Positions 51,843 through 59,905 of a stretch of 64,000 nt of DNA are shown here, piece after piece (the first letter of the stretch is position 1; each line of letters starts with the position of its first letter). The DNA is taken from the NCBI RefSeq assembly GCF_023242315.1, contig NZ_JALLIY010000004.1, forward strand, positions 186,001 to 250,000, written 5' to 3'. The stretch comes from Pseudomonas sp. MWU13-2105. GTDB lineage: Bacteria; Pseudomonadota; Gammaproteobacteria; Pseudomonadales; Pseudomonadaceae. The notes under the pieces are model-generated. The model saw nothing but the letters and a program-made list of their open reading frames with translations, ran no database searches and was not told the DNA's origin. The translations under genes and the position numbers were made by a program.

Positions 51843-51925
51843 TGTGGCGAGCGGGTTTGGCCTGATGCCTTGCAGCCAAGGCCAGACACTCCCCCCTGTG
51901 GGAGCAGAGCTTGCTCGCGAAGAGG
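51843..51925. repeat. REP pair
   Basis: TGTGGCGAGCGGGTTTGGCC and CTGTGGGAGCAGAGCTTGCT followed by CGCGAAGAGG, two REP classes side by side in the gap between the SDR and epimerase genes. Confidence 0.6.
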
Positions 51926-52014
51926 CCCTTGAGGCCGCTAACAGCTTCGCGGCGCTGCGCAGATCCGACAAGCACCGCTCCGGCAATGTCTTCAAGTGCC
52001 TGCTTGTGCTTGGC

Positions 52015-53148
52015 TCAGCCGAAATACTCGGCCAGGCCGCTCAGGCAGGTCGCCAGGTGATAAGGCGTGGTCGACGGCATATCGCGTCGGCTGACCTCGC
52101 CCTGGGCATCCAGGCACTCATGCCAGCCGCCCGGGTGCAGGAAGCGCTGCTGCAAGGCGCCCAGCTGGTGCTGCAAGCGCGCCGAGTTATCCACACGCAA
52201 CGTCAGCGCCCGCAGGTATTCGGCCTGGGCCCAGATGCGTTGGGTGCCGTCACGCAGGTTGCCATTGATGTCGAGCATGCCGCTGACCGCACCGCTTTGC
52301 GGCTCGACCCCCGATTGCTCGGCGAAGGCGAACGCGCGATCCAGCGAGACATGCAGCGGCGTACCGCGCAGCAACGGTGATGACTCCAGCAGGAACAGCC
52401 ATTCGAACTGATGGCCCGGTTCGAACCAGTTATCCACAGCCCCCAACGGTTTTTCCAGCATCACGCCGTGACGGCGATCGATAAAGCGTTGCTGCATCGC
52501 GGCGACCAGGGCCAGCAGTGCATCCCGCGTGGCGGCATCTTCGCGCACCGACAGGGTCGCCAGAAAGGCTTCGGCCAGGTGCATCAGCGGGTTCTGCAAC
52601 GGCCCGCTGCCCAGGGGCGCCCAGTCGCGCTCCAGGCTCGCTTCATACAGGCCGTCGCCATTGGCGAAGCGCACGGCGATCACCTCCAGGGCGGCGTTGA
52701 GCACCGACTCCACCAGCGGTTCGCGGACCTTGGCCCAGTAATGGGCGCAGGCAAAGAGAATGAACGCGTGGGTGTAGAGATCCTTGCGGGTGTCCAGCGG
52801 CTTGCCTTGCGGATCGATGCTGTAGAACCAGCCGCCGTACTCGGCATCGTGGAAATGCCGTTGCAGCGAACGGAACAGCGCACTGGCGCGCTCACTGGCA
52901 GTAGGGAAGGCGGTATCGCCGATCAGGCTGGAAAACAGATACAACTGCCGGGCACAGGCCATGGCGCGATAGCGTTGCGGCGGCAGCGGCCTATGCTCGG
53001 CGTCCAGCGCCTCGTAGGGCAGCGCCATATCGGCGTTCCAGCCGGGACCTTGCCACAGCGGCACGATGACCTGGCGGAAGTGGTCTTGCACGGTGTTGAA
53101 CAGTGCACTCAATTCAGGCGTGGAGGCGGAGCTGGAAACATCGGGCAT
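52015..53148 (-). CDS. AGE family epimerase/isomerase
   Basis: 377 residues with the (alpha/alpha)6-barrel pattern of N-acylglucosamine 2-epimerases and YihS-type sugar isomerases. Visible blocks are DTRKDLYTHAFILFACAHYW, NPLMHLAEAFLATL and the catalytic-His-containing EPGHQFEWLFLLE; TQRIWAQAEYLRAL and HLATCLSGLAEYF close the barrel. The family ring-opens and isomerises mannose, glucose or related sugars; the exact substrate cannot be read. No sugar operon flanks it. Confidence 0.8.
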   Translation of the reverse strand: MPDVSSSASTPELSALFNTVQDHFRQVIVPLWQGPGWNADMALPYEALDAEHRPLPPQRYRAMACARQLYLFSSLIGDTAFPTASERASALFRSLQRHFHDAEYGGWFYSIDPQGKPLDTRKDLYTHAFILFACAHYWAKVREPLVESVLNAALEVIAVRFANGDGLYEASLERDWAPLGSGPLQNPLMHLAEAFLATLSVREDAATRDALLALVAAMQQRFIDRRHGVMLEKPLGAVDNWFEPGHQFEWLFLLESSPLLRGTPLHVSLDRAFAFAEQSGVEPQSGAVSGMLDINGNLRDGTQRIWAQAEYLRALTLRVDNSARLQHQLGALQQRFLHPGGWHECLDAQGEVSRRDMPSTTPYHLATCLSGLAEYFG

Positions 53149-53215
53149 CGGCTGGCGTCGTCAGGGCAAGGGCGGTTGCGCGACATGTTAACAGGCGGTT
53201 GCTGGCGATGCTGTT

Positions 53216-53250
53216 CCTTGTGGCAATAGGGCCAGCCCCTTGCCACAAAG
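53216..53250. repeat. Short palindromic REP-like repeat
   Basis: CCTTGTGGCAATAGGGCCAG with the opposed CCCCTTGCCACAAAGG, between the hupE/ureJ stop and the epimerase gene. Confidence 0.45.
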
Positions 53251-53252
53251 GC

Positions 53253-53825
53253 TCAGCCTGCCAACAGCCAGGCCCCGGTCGCCGCCGACGCAACACCGGC
53301 CAGCCGGACCAACGGCGCCGCGGCTTGCGGCAATACCCGCACCACGGCATAACCGAGCGCATGCAGGGTTGCGGTCGCGAGCACGAAACCGGCCGCATAG
53401 GTCCACGGGCTCGACATTTCCGGCAGCTCAAGACCGTGCGCCACGCCGTGGAACAAGGCAAACAGTGCCGTTACCGCCACCGCCAGGCTCAACGGTGGTC
53501 GTACCGCCAGCGCCACGGCCAGGCCCAGGGCCAGGACCGAAGCGGCAATCCCGCTCTCCAGCGCCGGCAACGCCAACCCTTCGAAACCCAACAGGCCACC
53601 GATCAGCATGGTACCGACAAAGGTGAGGGGCAGCGCCCAGCGCGCGGCACCTTGTTGTTGCGCCGCCCACAGGCCGACCGCGACCATGGCCAGCAAATGA
53701 TCGATGCCACCCACCGGATGGCTGACACCGGCCATCCAGCCGCTGTCGCCGTGGCCGGGATGGGCGAAGGCGACGGCTGGCATAACCAGCAGGGCGAGGC
53801 TGCCGAGGATTTTCTTCAAAGTCAT
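53253..53825 (-). CDS. ureJ: HupE/UreJ family membrane protein
   Basis: 190 residues with signal peptide MTLKKILGSLALLVMPAVAFA and a mature N-terminus AHPGHGDSGW rich in His, then five or six helices (GIDHLLAMVAVGLWAA, ALFALFHGVAHGLELP). HPGH, GGIDH and FHGVAHG are the likely nickel-binding motifs of HupE/UreJ transporters. It lies 41 bases after ureG on the same strand, which supports a role in nickel supply to urease. An in-frame start at 53867 overlaps ureG and is rejected. Confidence 0.88.
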   Translation of the reverse strand: MTLKKILGSLALLVMPAVAFAHPGHGDSGWMAGVSHPVGGIDHLLAMVAVGLWAAQQQGAARWALPLTFVGTMLIGGLLGFEGLALPALESGIAASVLALGLAVALAVRPPLSLAVAVTALFALFHGVAHGLELPEMSSPWTYAAGFVLATATLHALGYAVVRVLPQAAAPLVRLAGVASAATGAWLLAG

Positions 53826-53866
53826 GGGACGGGCTCCGTAGGGTTGAAATAGTTGTTTGCCAAGCA

Positions 53867-54481
53867 TCAGGCTGCTGTCAGCAGGCCCTGGCGCTCGATA
53901 AAGGCGACGATGGCCTCCAGGCCATGTCCGGTTTTCTGGTTGCTGAAGACAAAGGGCTTGTCGCCGCGCATGCGCCGGGTGTCACTGTCCATCATTTCCA
54001 GGGAGGCACCCACCAACGGCGCCAGGTCGATCTTGTTGATCACCAGCAGGTCGGATTTGCAGATCCCCGGCCCACCCTTGCGCGGCAGCTTGTCACCGGC
54101 CGACACATCGATCACGTAGATCGTCAGGTCGGAGAGTTCCGGGCTGAAAGTCGCCGAGAGGTTATCGCCGCCGGACTCCACCAGGATCAGGTCGAGTCCC
54201 GGGAAACGGCGGTTCAACTGGTCGACGGCTTCGAGGTTGATCGAGGCATCTTCGCGAATCGCGGTGTGCGGGCAGCCGCCGGTTTCCACGCCGATGATCC
54301 GCTCCGGGGCCAGGGCCTCGTTGCGCACCAGGAAGTCGGCGTCTTCGCGGGTGTAGATATCGTTGGTCACCACCGCCAGGTTGTAGCGGTCGCGCAGGGC
54401 CAGGCACAGGGCCAGGGTCAGGGCGGTCTTGCCGGAGCCCACCGGGCCGCCGATACCGACGCGCAGAGGTTGTGTGTTCAT
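53867..54481 (-). CDS. ureG: Urease accessory GTPase UreG
   Basis: SIMIBI GTPase that delivers nickel to apo-urease with UreE, UreF and UreD. The P-loop GGPVGSGKT is at residues 11-19, the nickel-binding CPH motif is in [16 protein letters not shown], and the base-specificity motif is VINKIDLAP. It is 204 residues from ATG 54481; AGGAG lies 6 bases before this ATG and only 3 before the one at 54484. Confidence 0.97.
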   Translation of the reverse strand: MNTQPLRVGIGGPVGSGKTALTLALCLALRDRYNLAVVTNDIYTREDADFLVRNEALAPERIIGVETGGCPHTAIREDASINLEAVDQLNRRFPGLDLILVESGGDNLSATFSPELSDLTIYVIDVSAGDKLPRKGGPGICKSDLLVINKIDLAPLVGASLEMMDSDTRRMRGDKPFVFSNQKTGHGLEAIVAFIERQGLLTAA

Positions 54482-54490
54482 CATGTTCTC

Positions 54491-55165
54491 CTAGGAACGA
54501 AACAGGCGGCTGTACTGGCGTTCATGGGCCATGCTCGCCAGGGACAGGCCGAAGGCGGCGCTGCCGATGGATTGAAGGTCCTGGGCCGTGGCGGTTTGCT
54601 GGGCCTGTTGCAGCAGGGGCAGCAATTCGCTGGTCAGGCGTTGGGCGGCTTGCTGGCCCAGGGGCAGGGTTTTCATCAGCACGGCCAGTTGGTTTTCCAG
54701 CCAGCTCCAGAGCCAGGCGGCCAGGGCGTCCTGGGGACTGATCCGCCAGGCGCGGGCGGCCAGGGCCCAGCCCAGGGCCAGATGCGGTTCGCTTTGCTGT
54801 ACGAGGACGCTACGGGCGGCGTCATCCAGTTCCGGCAGGCCGCTGAGCAACTGCTGCAGGGAATAACCCATCTGCCGGCTTTCCTGATACAGCTCGCGAG
54901 TTTCACGGCTGGCGCGGTGTTCTTCGCAGAGCTGTTTCAGCCCGGCCCAGTTTTCCTCCGTCGCGGCCTGGCAGTGGGCGAGCAACAGCGGGGCTTCGAA
55001 GCGCGCCAGGTTGAGCAGCAATTGATCGGCGATCCAGCGTCGGGCGCCGTCCGCGTCCTTGACCCGGGCCTGCTCCACGGCCATTTCCAGGCCCTGGGAA
55101 TAGCTGTAGCCGCCGATGGGTAATTGCGGGCTGGCCAGGCGCAACAGCGCCCAGGCCGGATTCAT
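54491..55165 (-). CDS. ureF: Urease accessory protein UreF
   Basis: All-helical 224-residue protein that bridges UreG and UreD on urease and controls GTP hydrolysis. The N-terminal LLRLASPQLPIGGYSYSQGLE is the family signature. It overlaps ureE by 4 bases (ATGA) and lies 6 bases before the ATG pair of ureG. Confidence 0.95.
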   Translation of the reverse strand: MNPAWALLRLASPQLPIGGYSYSQGLEMAVEQARVKDADGARRWIADQLLLNLARFEAPLLLAHCQAATEENWAGLKQLCEEHRASRETRELYQESRQMGYSLQQLLSGLPELDDAARSVLVQQSEPHLALGWALAARAWRISPQDALAAWLWSWLENQLAVLMKTLPLGQQAAQRLTSELLPLLQQAQQTATAQDLQSIGSAAFGLSLASMAHERQYSRLFRS

Positions 55166-55662
55166 GGGCGCACACCGAACTGGTGCAGGCGCGGCGGGTA
55201 GTTGAAGTCCTCGTCGCCGTGGCGGGAGTGGTGATGGCCGCCGCCGTAGGCCCCGTGTTCCGGTTGGAATGGGGCTTCGAGGGTTTCGGTATGGGCGCCG
55301 AGCTGTTCGAGCATGGCCTTGAGCACATAGTCGTCGAGCAGCCTGAGCCAGCCGTCGCCGACCTGCAGGGCGACATGGCGGTTGCCCAGGTGATAGGCGG
55401 CGCGGGTCAGTTCGAAGGCGTTGCTGCAGGTGACGTGCAGCAGTTGTTCGGGGCGGGCGCAGACCCGCACGATACGGCCGTCCTCGGCTTCCAGGTATTC
55501 GCCGTCGTACAGCGGTGGCTGGCCACGTTCAAGGAACAGTCCTACGTCCTCACCCTCGGCACTGAAACAGCGCAGGCGACTTTTGCTGCGGGCTTCGAAG
55601 TTCAGGTGCAGCTCGGCGGCCCAGGTCGATTGCGCTTCGATTCTGCGATGAATCACCAACAT
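55162..55662 (-). CDS. ureE: Urease nickel metallochaperone UreE
   Basis: 166 residues: N-terminal peptide-binding domain (MLVIHRRIEAQ), metal-binding domain with GNRHVALQVGDGWLRLLDDYVLKAML, and a His-rich tail (GGGHHHSRHGDED) typical of nickel storage. First gene of ureE-ureF-ureG-ureJ. The structural genes ureABC and ureD are not in the window; I recall that they are separated from ureEFG in P. aeruginosa. Confidence 0.95.
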   Translation of the reverse strand: MLVIHRRIEAQSTWAAELHLNFEARSKSRLRCFSAEGEDVGLFLERGQPPLYDGEYLEAEDGRIVRVCARPEQLLHVTCSNAFELTRAAYHLGNRHVALQVGDGWLRLLDDYVLKAMLEQLGAHTETLEAPFQPEHGAYGGGHHHSRHGDEDFNYPPRLHQFGVRP

Positions 55663-55698
55663 CAGGAGGCTTCCGGCAATGAACGATGGTTGAGCTAG

Positions 55699-55714
55699 AG
55701 CAAGGGGCTTGCCA
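55699..55714 (-). promoter_or_regulatory. Candidate sigma-54 promoter of ureEFGJ
   Basis: On the minus strand TGGCAAGCCCCTTGCT, with GG and GC separated by 10 bases, begins 52 bases before the ureE ATG. Urease genes are commonly nitrogen regulated, which fits. Confidence 0.65.
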
Positions 55715-55844
55715 ATCGTCCGCTGCGTAGGAAAGTCCCGTCAGAAAGCGCTGGATGCCTGAAAAGGGAGCGTAGTCATGTTCCATAATGTTTCAAGATG
55801 GTGCGCTGTCGGTGTGAGTGCGCTTTTGTGGTGCCTATCGGGCC

Positions 55845-55971
55845 TCATCGCTGGCAAGCCGGCTCCTGCAGGTCGGTGTTCCGTCACAGAGAGAGCCTCG
55901 TGCCCACGGGCGGCCGGGATACCTTGAATCCTGATGCGCTATGAAAGCTGTGGAGCCAGCTTGCCGGCGAT
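55845..55971. repeat. REP pair between desT and ureE
   Basis: TCATCGCTGGCAAGCCGGCT (55845-55864) and CTGTGGAGCCAGCTTGCCGG (55948-55967) are inverted REPs of a different class from the TGTGGCGAG type. The 333-base gap otherwise holds only the ureE promoter. Confidence 0.6.
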
Positions 55972-55995
55972 CCGGGTGCAGGGCACCCGTTCCGG

Positions 55996-56628
55996 CTACT
56001 CGGTACTCCCGAGCCCTTGCCAATGCTTCAATCCGATAAAGATGAAGCGCAGTTGCTGGGTAATCTTGGCCTGGGGCGTCAGGTGTTCCGGCAAGGGCTC
56101 GGACGGTGGATCGATGATGTCCGGCAGGGTGGCGAACACACTCTTGACGATCAGGTCGGCCATGACCGTCAGTCCGGCCGCGTCCAGGTGGACGAGCTTG
56201 GGCATCAGCCCCAGGTCGGTCGCCAGGTCCGTGCTGATATTTTCCCGTAGCGCGCCGATGGCCTGGCGCACTGGCAGTGAGCCACCGTATTGCTCGCGGG
56301 CAAGAAACAGGAACTGCGAGCGATTGGCCGCCACCACATCGAGAAAAATCCGCACCGACGCATCGATGATGCCGCCCATGACGAACTCGTTATGGCGCAC
56401 CAGTCGAATGGTTTCGCGGAAGGTCTGGCCGACTTCGCGGACCAGGGCCAGGCCGAGCTGGTCCATATCGTCGAAATGTCGGTAGAAACCGGTGGGCACG
56501 ATTCCGGCGGTCTTCGCCACTTCCCGCAGGCTCAGGCTGCCGAAGCCACGGCCGGATTCCATCAGGTGCCGGGCGGCGTCCATGAGCGCATGTCGAGTCT
56601 GTTGTTTCTGTTCGGCGCGGGGCAGCAT
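55996..56628 (-). CDS. desT: TetR-family fatty-acid regulator, DesT/FabR-like
   Basis: 210 residues from ATG 56628. The N-terminal helix-turn-helix reads SLSLREVAKTAGIVPTGFYRHFDDMDQLGLALV, strongly resembling FabR/DesT, repressors that sense the unsaturated:saturated acyl-CoA balance and control desaturase genes. The ligand domain contains FLFLAREQYGGSLPVRQAI. In P. aeruginosa desT also neighbours ureE, but there it lies beside the desaturase genes desB/desC, which are absent here. Start at 56664 rejected as upstream extension. Confidence 0.75.
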   Translation of the reverse strand: MLPRAEQKQQTRHALMDAARHLMESGRGFGSLSLREVAKTAGIVPTGFYRHFDDMDQLGLALVREVGQTFRETIRLVRHNEFVMGGIIDASVRIFLDVVAANRSQFLFLAREQYGGSLPVRQAIGALRENISTDLATDLGLMPKLVHLDAAGLTVMADLIVKSVFATLPDIIDPPSEPLPEHLTPQAKITQQLRFIFIGLKHWQGLGSTE

Positions 56629-56727
56629 CGCAAGGGTATTTTCTGGATGAAGAGAGCGGCGCACTCTAGCAAATCAGCTTTGCCGGCGTCGAACCAAGAG
56701 AAGGGGGCAGTCGCGGGATTTCGAATA

Positions 56728-56741
56728 TTCAGGGCCCTGAA
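56728..56741. promoter_or_regulatory. 14-bp perfect palindrome upstream of desT
   Basis: TTCAGGGCCCTGAA, extended by AATA/ATAT flanks, lies 100 bases before the desT start codon and between desT and the terminator at 56747. It could be an operator, perhaps autoregulatory; I cannot match it to a known DesT site. Confidence 0.35.
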
Positions 56742-56746
56742 ATATC

Positions 56747-56775
56747 AAAGCCCGGTCCAGGAGACCGGGCTTTGT
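56747..56775 (-). terminator. Terminator of the repeat-protein gene
   Basis: AAAGCCCGGTC and GACCGGGCTTT form an 11-bp stem with a 7-base loop, 18 bases beyond the stop codon of the gene ending at 56793. Confidence 0.85.
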
Positions 56776-56792
56776 TCCAGGCCAGCAAGGCC

Positions 56793-57353
56793 TTAACTCA
56801 GGCTGCTGTTGCGTTCGATCACACGGTCACCGCCGTCTTGGACCAGGCCTTTCTCTTCCAGGCGAGCACGGCCACCTTCGGCGAATTTATCGTTCTCACC
56901 AATGGAGGTCTTGCTGGAGCCGTTCTCGGCCAGGGCTTGGCCCAGAGGAGTGTGGTCAGAGCCGTTCTCGCTGACAGTGTCGCCATTCCGTTCGCCGATA
57001 GCGGTCTTGCTGGAGCCGTCGGCGGCCAGGGCTTGGCCCAGAGGAGTGTGGTCAGAGCCGTTCTCGCTGACAGTGTCGCCATTCCGCTCGCCGATAGCGG
57101 TCTTGCTGGAACCGTCGGCGGCCAGGGCTTGGCCCAGAGGAGTGTGGTCAGAGCCGTTCTCGCTGACAGTGTCGCCATTCCGTTCGCCGATAGCGGTCTT
57201 GCTGGAACCGTCGGCAGCCAAGGTATTCAGTACTTGGCTAACAGTTGCATGGCTGGCTTGAGCCTGTGGAGCAGCCTGTTCGCGGGCTGGCAACGCGTAG
57301 GCATTGGCAGCCAGGACGGCAAGGGTGAGGCTGAGGATTAATTGACGTTTCAT
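56793..57353 (-). CDS. Small secreted protein with three tandem 32-residue repeats
   Basis: 186 residues from ATG 57353 with a clear signal peptide (MKRQLILSLTLAVLAANAYA, then LPAREQAA). The mature chain has three near-identical 32-residue repeats, each containing GSSKTAIGERNGDTVSEN and GSDHTPLGQAL, plus a degenerate fourth (ENGSSKTSIGENDKFAEGG). The repeats are Gly/Ser/Asp/Asn-rich and hydrophilic, so probably exported and flexible or a repeat fold. I recall similar Pseudomonas proteins labelled as phage infection protein, but no function is established to my knowledge. It has its own promoter and terminator and is monocistronic. Confidence 0.75.
   Translation of the reverse strand: MKRQLILSLTLAVLAANAYALPAREQAAPQAQASHATVSQVLNTLAADGSSKTAIGERNGDTVSENGSDHTPLGQALAADGSSKTAIGERNGDTVSENGSDHTPLGQALAADGSSKTAIGERNGDTVSENGSDHTPLGQALAENGSSKTSIGENDKFAEGGRARLEEKGLVQDGGDRVIERNSSLS
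56916..57203. repeat. Three 96-bp tandem DNA repeats
   Basis: Repeat units begin at 56916, 57012 and 57108, exactly 96 bases apart, differing at only a few positions. They encode the 32-residue protein repeats, and the near-identity at synonymous sites points to recent expansion or gene conversion. Confidence 0.9.
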
Positions 57354-57416
57354 GATCGGTTGCTCCGTAGGAGGGCGATAAAGTGGGTACGGAGCTAATG
57401 CTACTCTTGCAAAATC

Positions 57417-57445
57417 GATATAAAAGTTCATAAGCACAATGTTAA
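57417..57445 (-). promoter_or_regulatory. Sigma-70 promoter of the repeat-protein gene
   Basis: Minus strand TTAACA (57440-57445), 17-base spacer, TATATC (57417-57422), about 64 bases before the ATG at 57353. The remaining 260 bases up to the AsmA gene show no gene and no clear promoter. Confidence 0.55.
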
Positions 57446-57714
57446 TAATCAACGGAATTGATGGTTCTACCCAAACCCCTCTAGACCGAGGCTTACAGCG
57501 CGTTACCTTTGCCCTGCGATGGGTATTTTCGACTCACTGCTGCGCCACCTGGGGGCATGCAGTGAACGAAAAGCTGGCGGATTGGTCAGGACCGCTCATT
57601 CCTTGCCGTTGTCGATTAATGGTTTTTGGCGTTAAACCTTGTCGGGTGTTTGCCGGTCGTAAAGGCATAATGCGTCGATTTTTGGACGCTCAGTCGTTCT
57701 AGGAGCCCCGTGCA

Positions 57715-59784
57715 ATGACGCGCACTCGAAAGATTCTTGCCTGGACCGGCGCCAGTCTCGCCCTCCTGCTGGCCGTGTTGGTCGCGGTCATCGCCTTGTT
57801 CGATTGGAACCGGGTCAAACCGCCGATCAATGCCAAGGTCTCGGCCATCCTTCATCGGCCCTTCGCCATCAATGGTGATTTGTCCCTGCGCTGGCAGCGT
57901 GAAGCCGACGAGGGTGGCTGGCGGGCGTGGGTGCCTTGGCCGCACCTGATCGCCGAAGACCTGACCCTGGGCAATCCCGATTGGTCGAAGAGCCCGCAGA
58001 TGGTCACGCTCAAGCGGGTCGAGGTGCGTCTCTCGCCGCTGCCGCTGCTGGCGCGGCAGGTGGTGATTCCACGTATCGACCTGAGCGAACCGAATGCCAA
58101 CCTCGAACGCCTGGCCGATGGCCGTGCCAGCTGGAGCTTCCAGTTCGATCCCAAGGACCCGAATGCCGAACCGTCCAGCTGGGTGGTGGATATCGGCGCC
58201 ATCGGTTTCGACAAGGGCCATGTCAGTTTTGACGACCAGAGTCTGAAAGCGCACCTGGACCTGGTGATCGACCCGTTGGGCAAATCCATTCCCTTCGGCG
58301 ATATCGTCGGCGACAAGGCGGCGAAAAAGGCCCTGGAAAAGGGCGCGGCGCCCCAGGACTATGCCTTTGCGTTGAAGGTCAAAGGCCAGTACCACGGCCA
58401 GAACCTCGCCGGCAGCGGCAAGATCGGCGGCTTGTTCGCATTGCAGGACGCGACCAAACCATTTCCGGTCCAGGCCGACGTGAAGATCGCCGACACCCGG
58501 ATCGCCGTTGCCGGGACCCTGACCGACCCGCGCAACCTCGGCGCCCTCGACCTGCGTCTGACGCTGTCGGGCAGCAGCCTGGGCAACCTCTACCCGCTGA
58601 CCGGCGTCACCCTGCCGGATTCGCCGGCGTATGAGACCGACGGCCATCTGATCGCCAAACTACGCGATCCGGCCGGGGCGGCGTTCACCTACGAGAACTT
58701 CAACGGCAAGATCGGCACCAGCGATATTCATGGCGACCTCACTTATCTGGCGAGCCAGCCGCGGCCCAAGCTCAGCGGCACGCTGGTCTCCAACCAACTG
58801 CTGATGACCGACCTGGCGCCGCTGATCGGTGCTGACTCGAATGCCAAGCAGAAAGCCCGTGGCGGCGAAAGCAAACAGCCGGCGGACAGGGTGCTGCCGG
58901 TGGAAGAGTTCCGTACCGAGCGCTGGCGTGACATGGACGCTGATGTGGAATTCACCGGCAAACGCATCGTCCACAGCAGCGAATTGCCGTTCACCGATCT
59001 CTATACCCATCTGGTGCTCACCGACGGCGAGCTGAGCCTGGAGCCCCTGCGTTTCGGCGTGGCCGGCGGCAAGCTCGATGCGCAGATCCGCCTCAATGGC
59101 CGCGCCACGCCGATGCAGGGGCGGGCCAGGCTGACGGCGCGCAACTTCAAGCTCAAGCAACTGTTCCCGACCTTCGAGCCGATGCAGACCAGCTTCGGCG
59201 AGCTCAATGGCGATGCGGATATCACCGGCACCGGCAACTCGGTGGCCAAGTTGCTCGGCACCTCCAATGGCGACCTGAAGATGCTGGTCAACGATGGCGC
59301 CATCAGTCGTGGACTGATGGAGATCGCCGGGCTTAACGTGGGCAACTACGTGGTCGGGAAAATCTTTGGCGACAAGGAAGTGAAGATCAACTGCGCGGCG
59401 GCGGACCTGGGGATCAAGAGCGGCCTGGCGACCACCCGGCTGTTTGTCTTCGATACCGAGAACGCGATCATCTATATCGACGGCACGGCCAACTTTGCCA
59501 AAGAGCAGCTGGATCTGAAGATCACGCCTGAGTCCAAGGGCTTCCGCCTTTTGTCCTTGCGCTCGCCCTTGTATGTGCGGGGCAAGTTCATCAAGCCCGA
59601 TGCCGGTGTGCAGGCGGTGCCGTTGATGTTGCGCGGCGCCGGCATGGTGGCCCTGGGCGTGATTGCCGGGCCGGCGGCGGGGCTGCTGGCGCTGGTGGCG
59701 CCCAGCGGCGATGTACCGAACCAGTGCGCGCCGTTGCTGGAACAGATGCGGGCGGGCAAGGCGCCGAAGACGGTGAAGGGCTGA
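57715..59784 (+). CDS. AsmA family protein
   Basis: 689-residue inner-membrane anchored periplasmic protein. The N-terminal signal-anchor is ILAWTGASLALLLAVLVAVIALFDW. The AsmA N-terminal domain follows (HRPFAINGDLSLRWQREADE, then LTLGNPDWSKSPQMVTLKRVEV). The C-terminal AsmA domain (ARNFKLKQLFPTFEPMQTSF, then GEISRG-like DGAISRGLMEIAGLNVGN) ends with a short hydrophobic region. AsmA-like proteins form beta-groove bridges linked to lipid transport and outer-membrane assembly. AGGAGC precedes the ATG. This is the 600-700-residue Pseudomonas type. Confidence 0.85.
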   Translation: MTRTRKILAWTGASLALLLAVLVAVIALFDWNRVKPPINAKVSAILHRPFAINGDLSLRWQREADEGGWRAWVPWPHLIAEDLTLGNPDWSKSPQMVTLKRVEVRLSPLPLLARQVVIPRIDLSEPNANLERLADGRASWSFQFDPKDPNAEPSSWVVDIGAIGFDKGHVSFDDQSLKAHLDLVIDPLGKSIPFGDIVGDKAAKKALEKGAAPQDYAFALKVKGQYHGQNLAGSGKIGGLFALQDATKPFPVQADVKIADTRIAVAGTLTDPRNLGALDLRLTLSGSSLGNLYPLTGVTLPDSPAYETDGHLIAKLRDPAGAAFTYENFNGKIGTSDIHGDLTYLASQPRPKLSGTLVSNQLLMTDLAPLIGADSNAKQKARGGESKQPADRVLPVEEFRTERWRDMDADVEFTGKRIVHSSELPFTDLYTHLVLTDGELSLEPLRFGVAGGKLDAQIRLNGRATPMQGRARLTARNFKLKQLFPTFEPMQTSFGELNGDADITGTGNSVAKLLGTSNGDLKMLVNDGAISRGLMEIAGLNVGNYVVGKIFGDKEVKINCAAADLGIKSGLATTRLFVFDTENAIIYIDGTANFAKEQLDLKITPESKGFRLLSLRSPLYVRGKFIKPDAGVQAVPLMLRGAGMVALGVIAGPAAGLLALVAPSGDVPNQCAPLLEQMRAGKAPKTVKG

Positions 59785-59905
59785 AAGCCGGGCCTGGCAC
59801 CGGCGGGCCCGCTCACCACAATGCATTTGTCATCTTCAATGCCGATGCTTTGATCTTCGCAGTGCCGCCGGGCTTTGGCTTTTGACCTTCAAGGACGTTC
59901 ACGGG

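Noticed and set aside
56916..57203. Tandem 96-bp repeats considered as a CRISPR array
   Set aside because: Repeats are directly adjacent without spacers, encode an in-frame protein repeat, and have no cas genes nearby.
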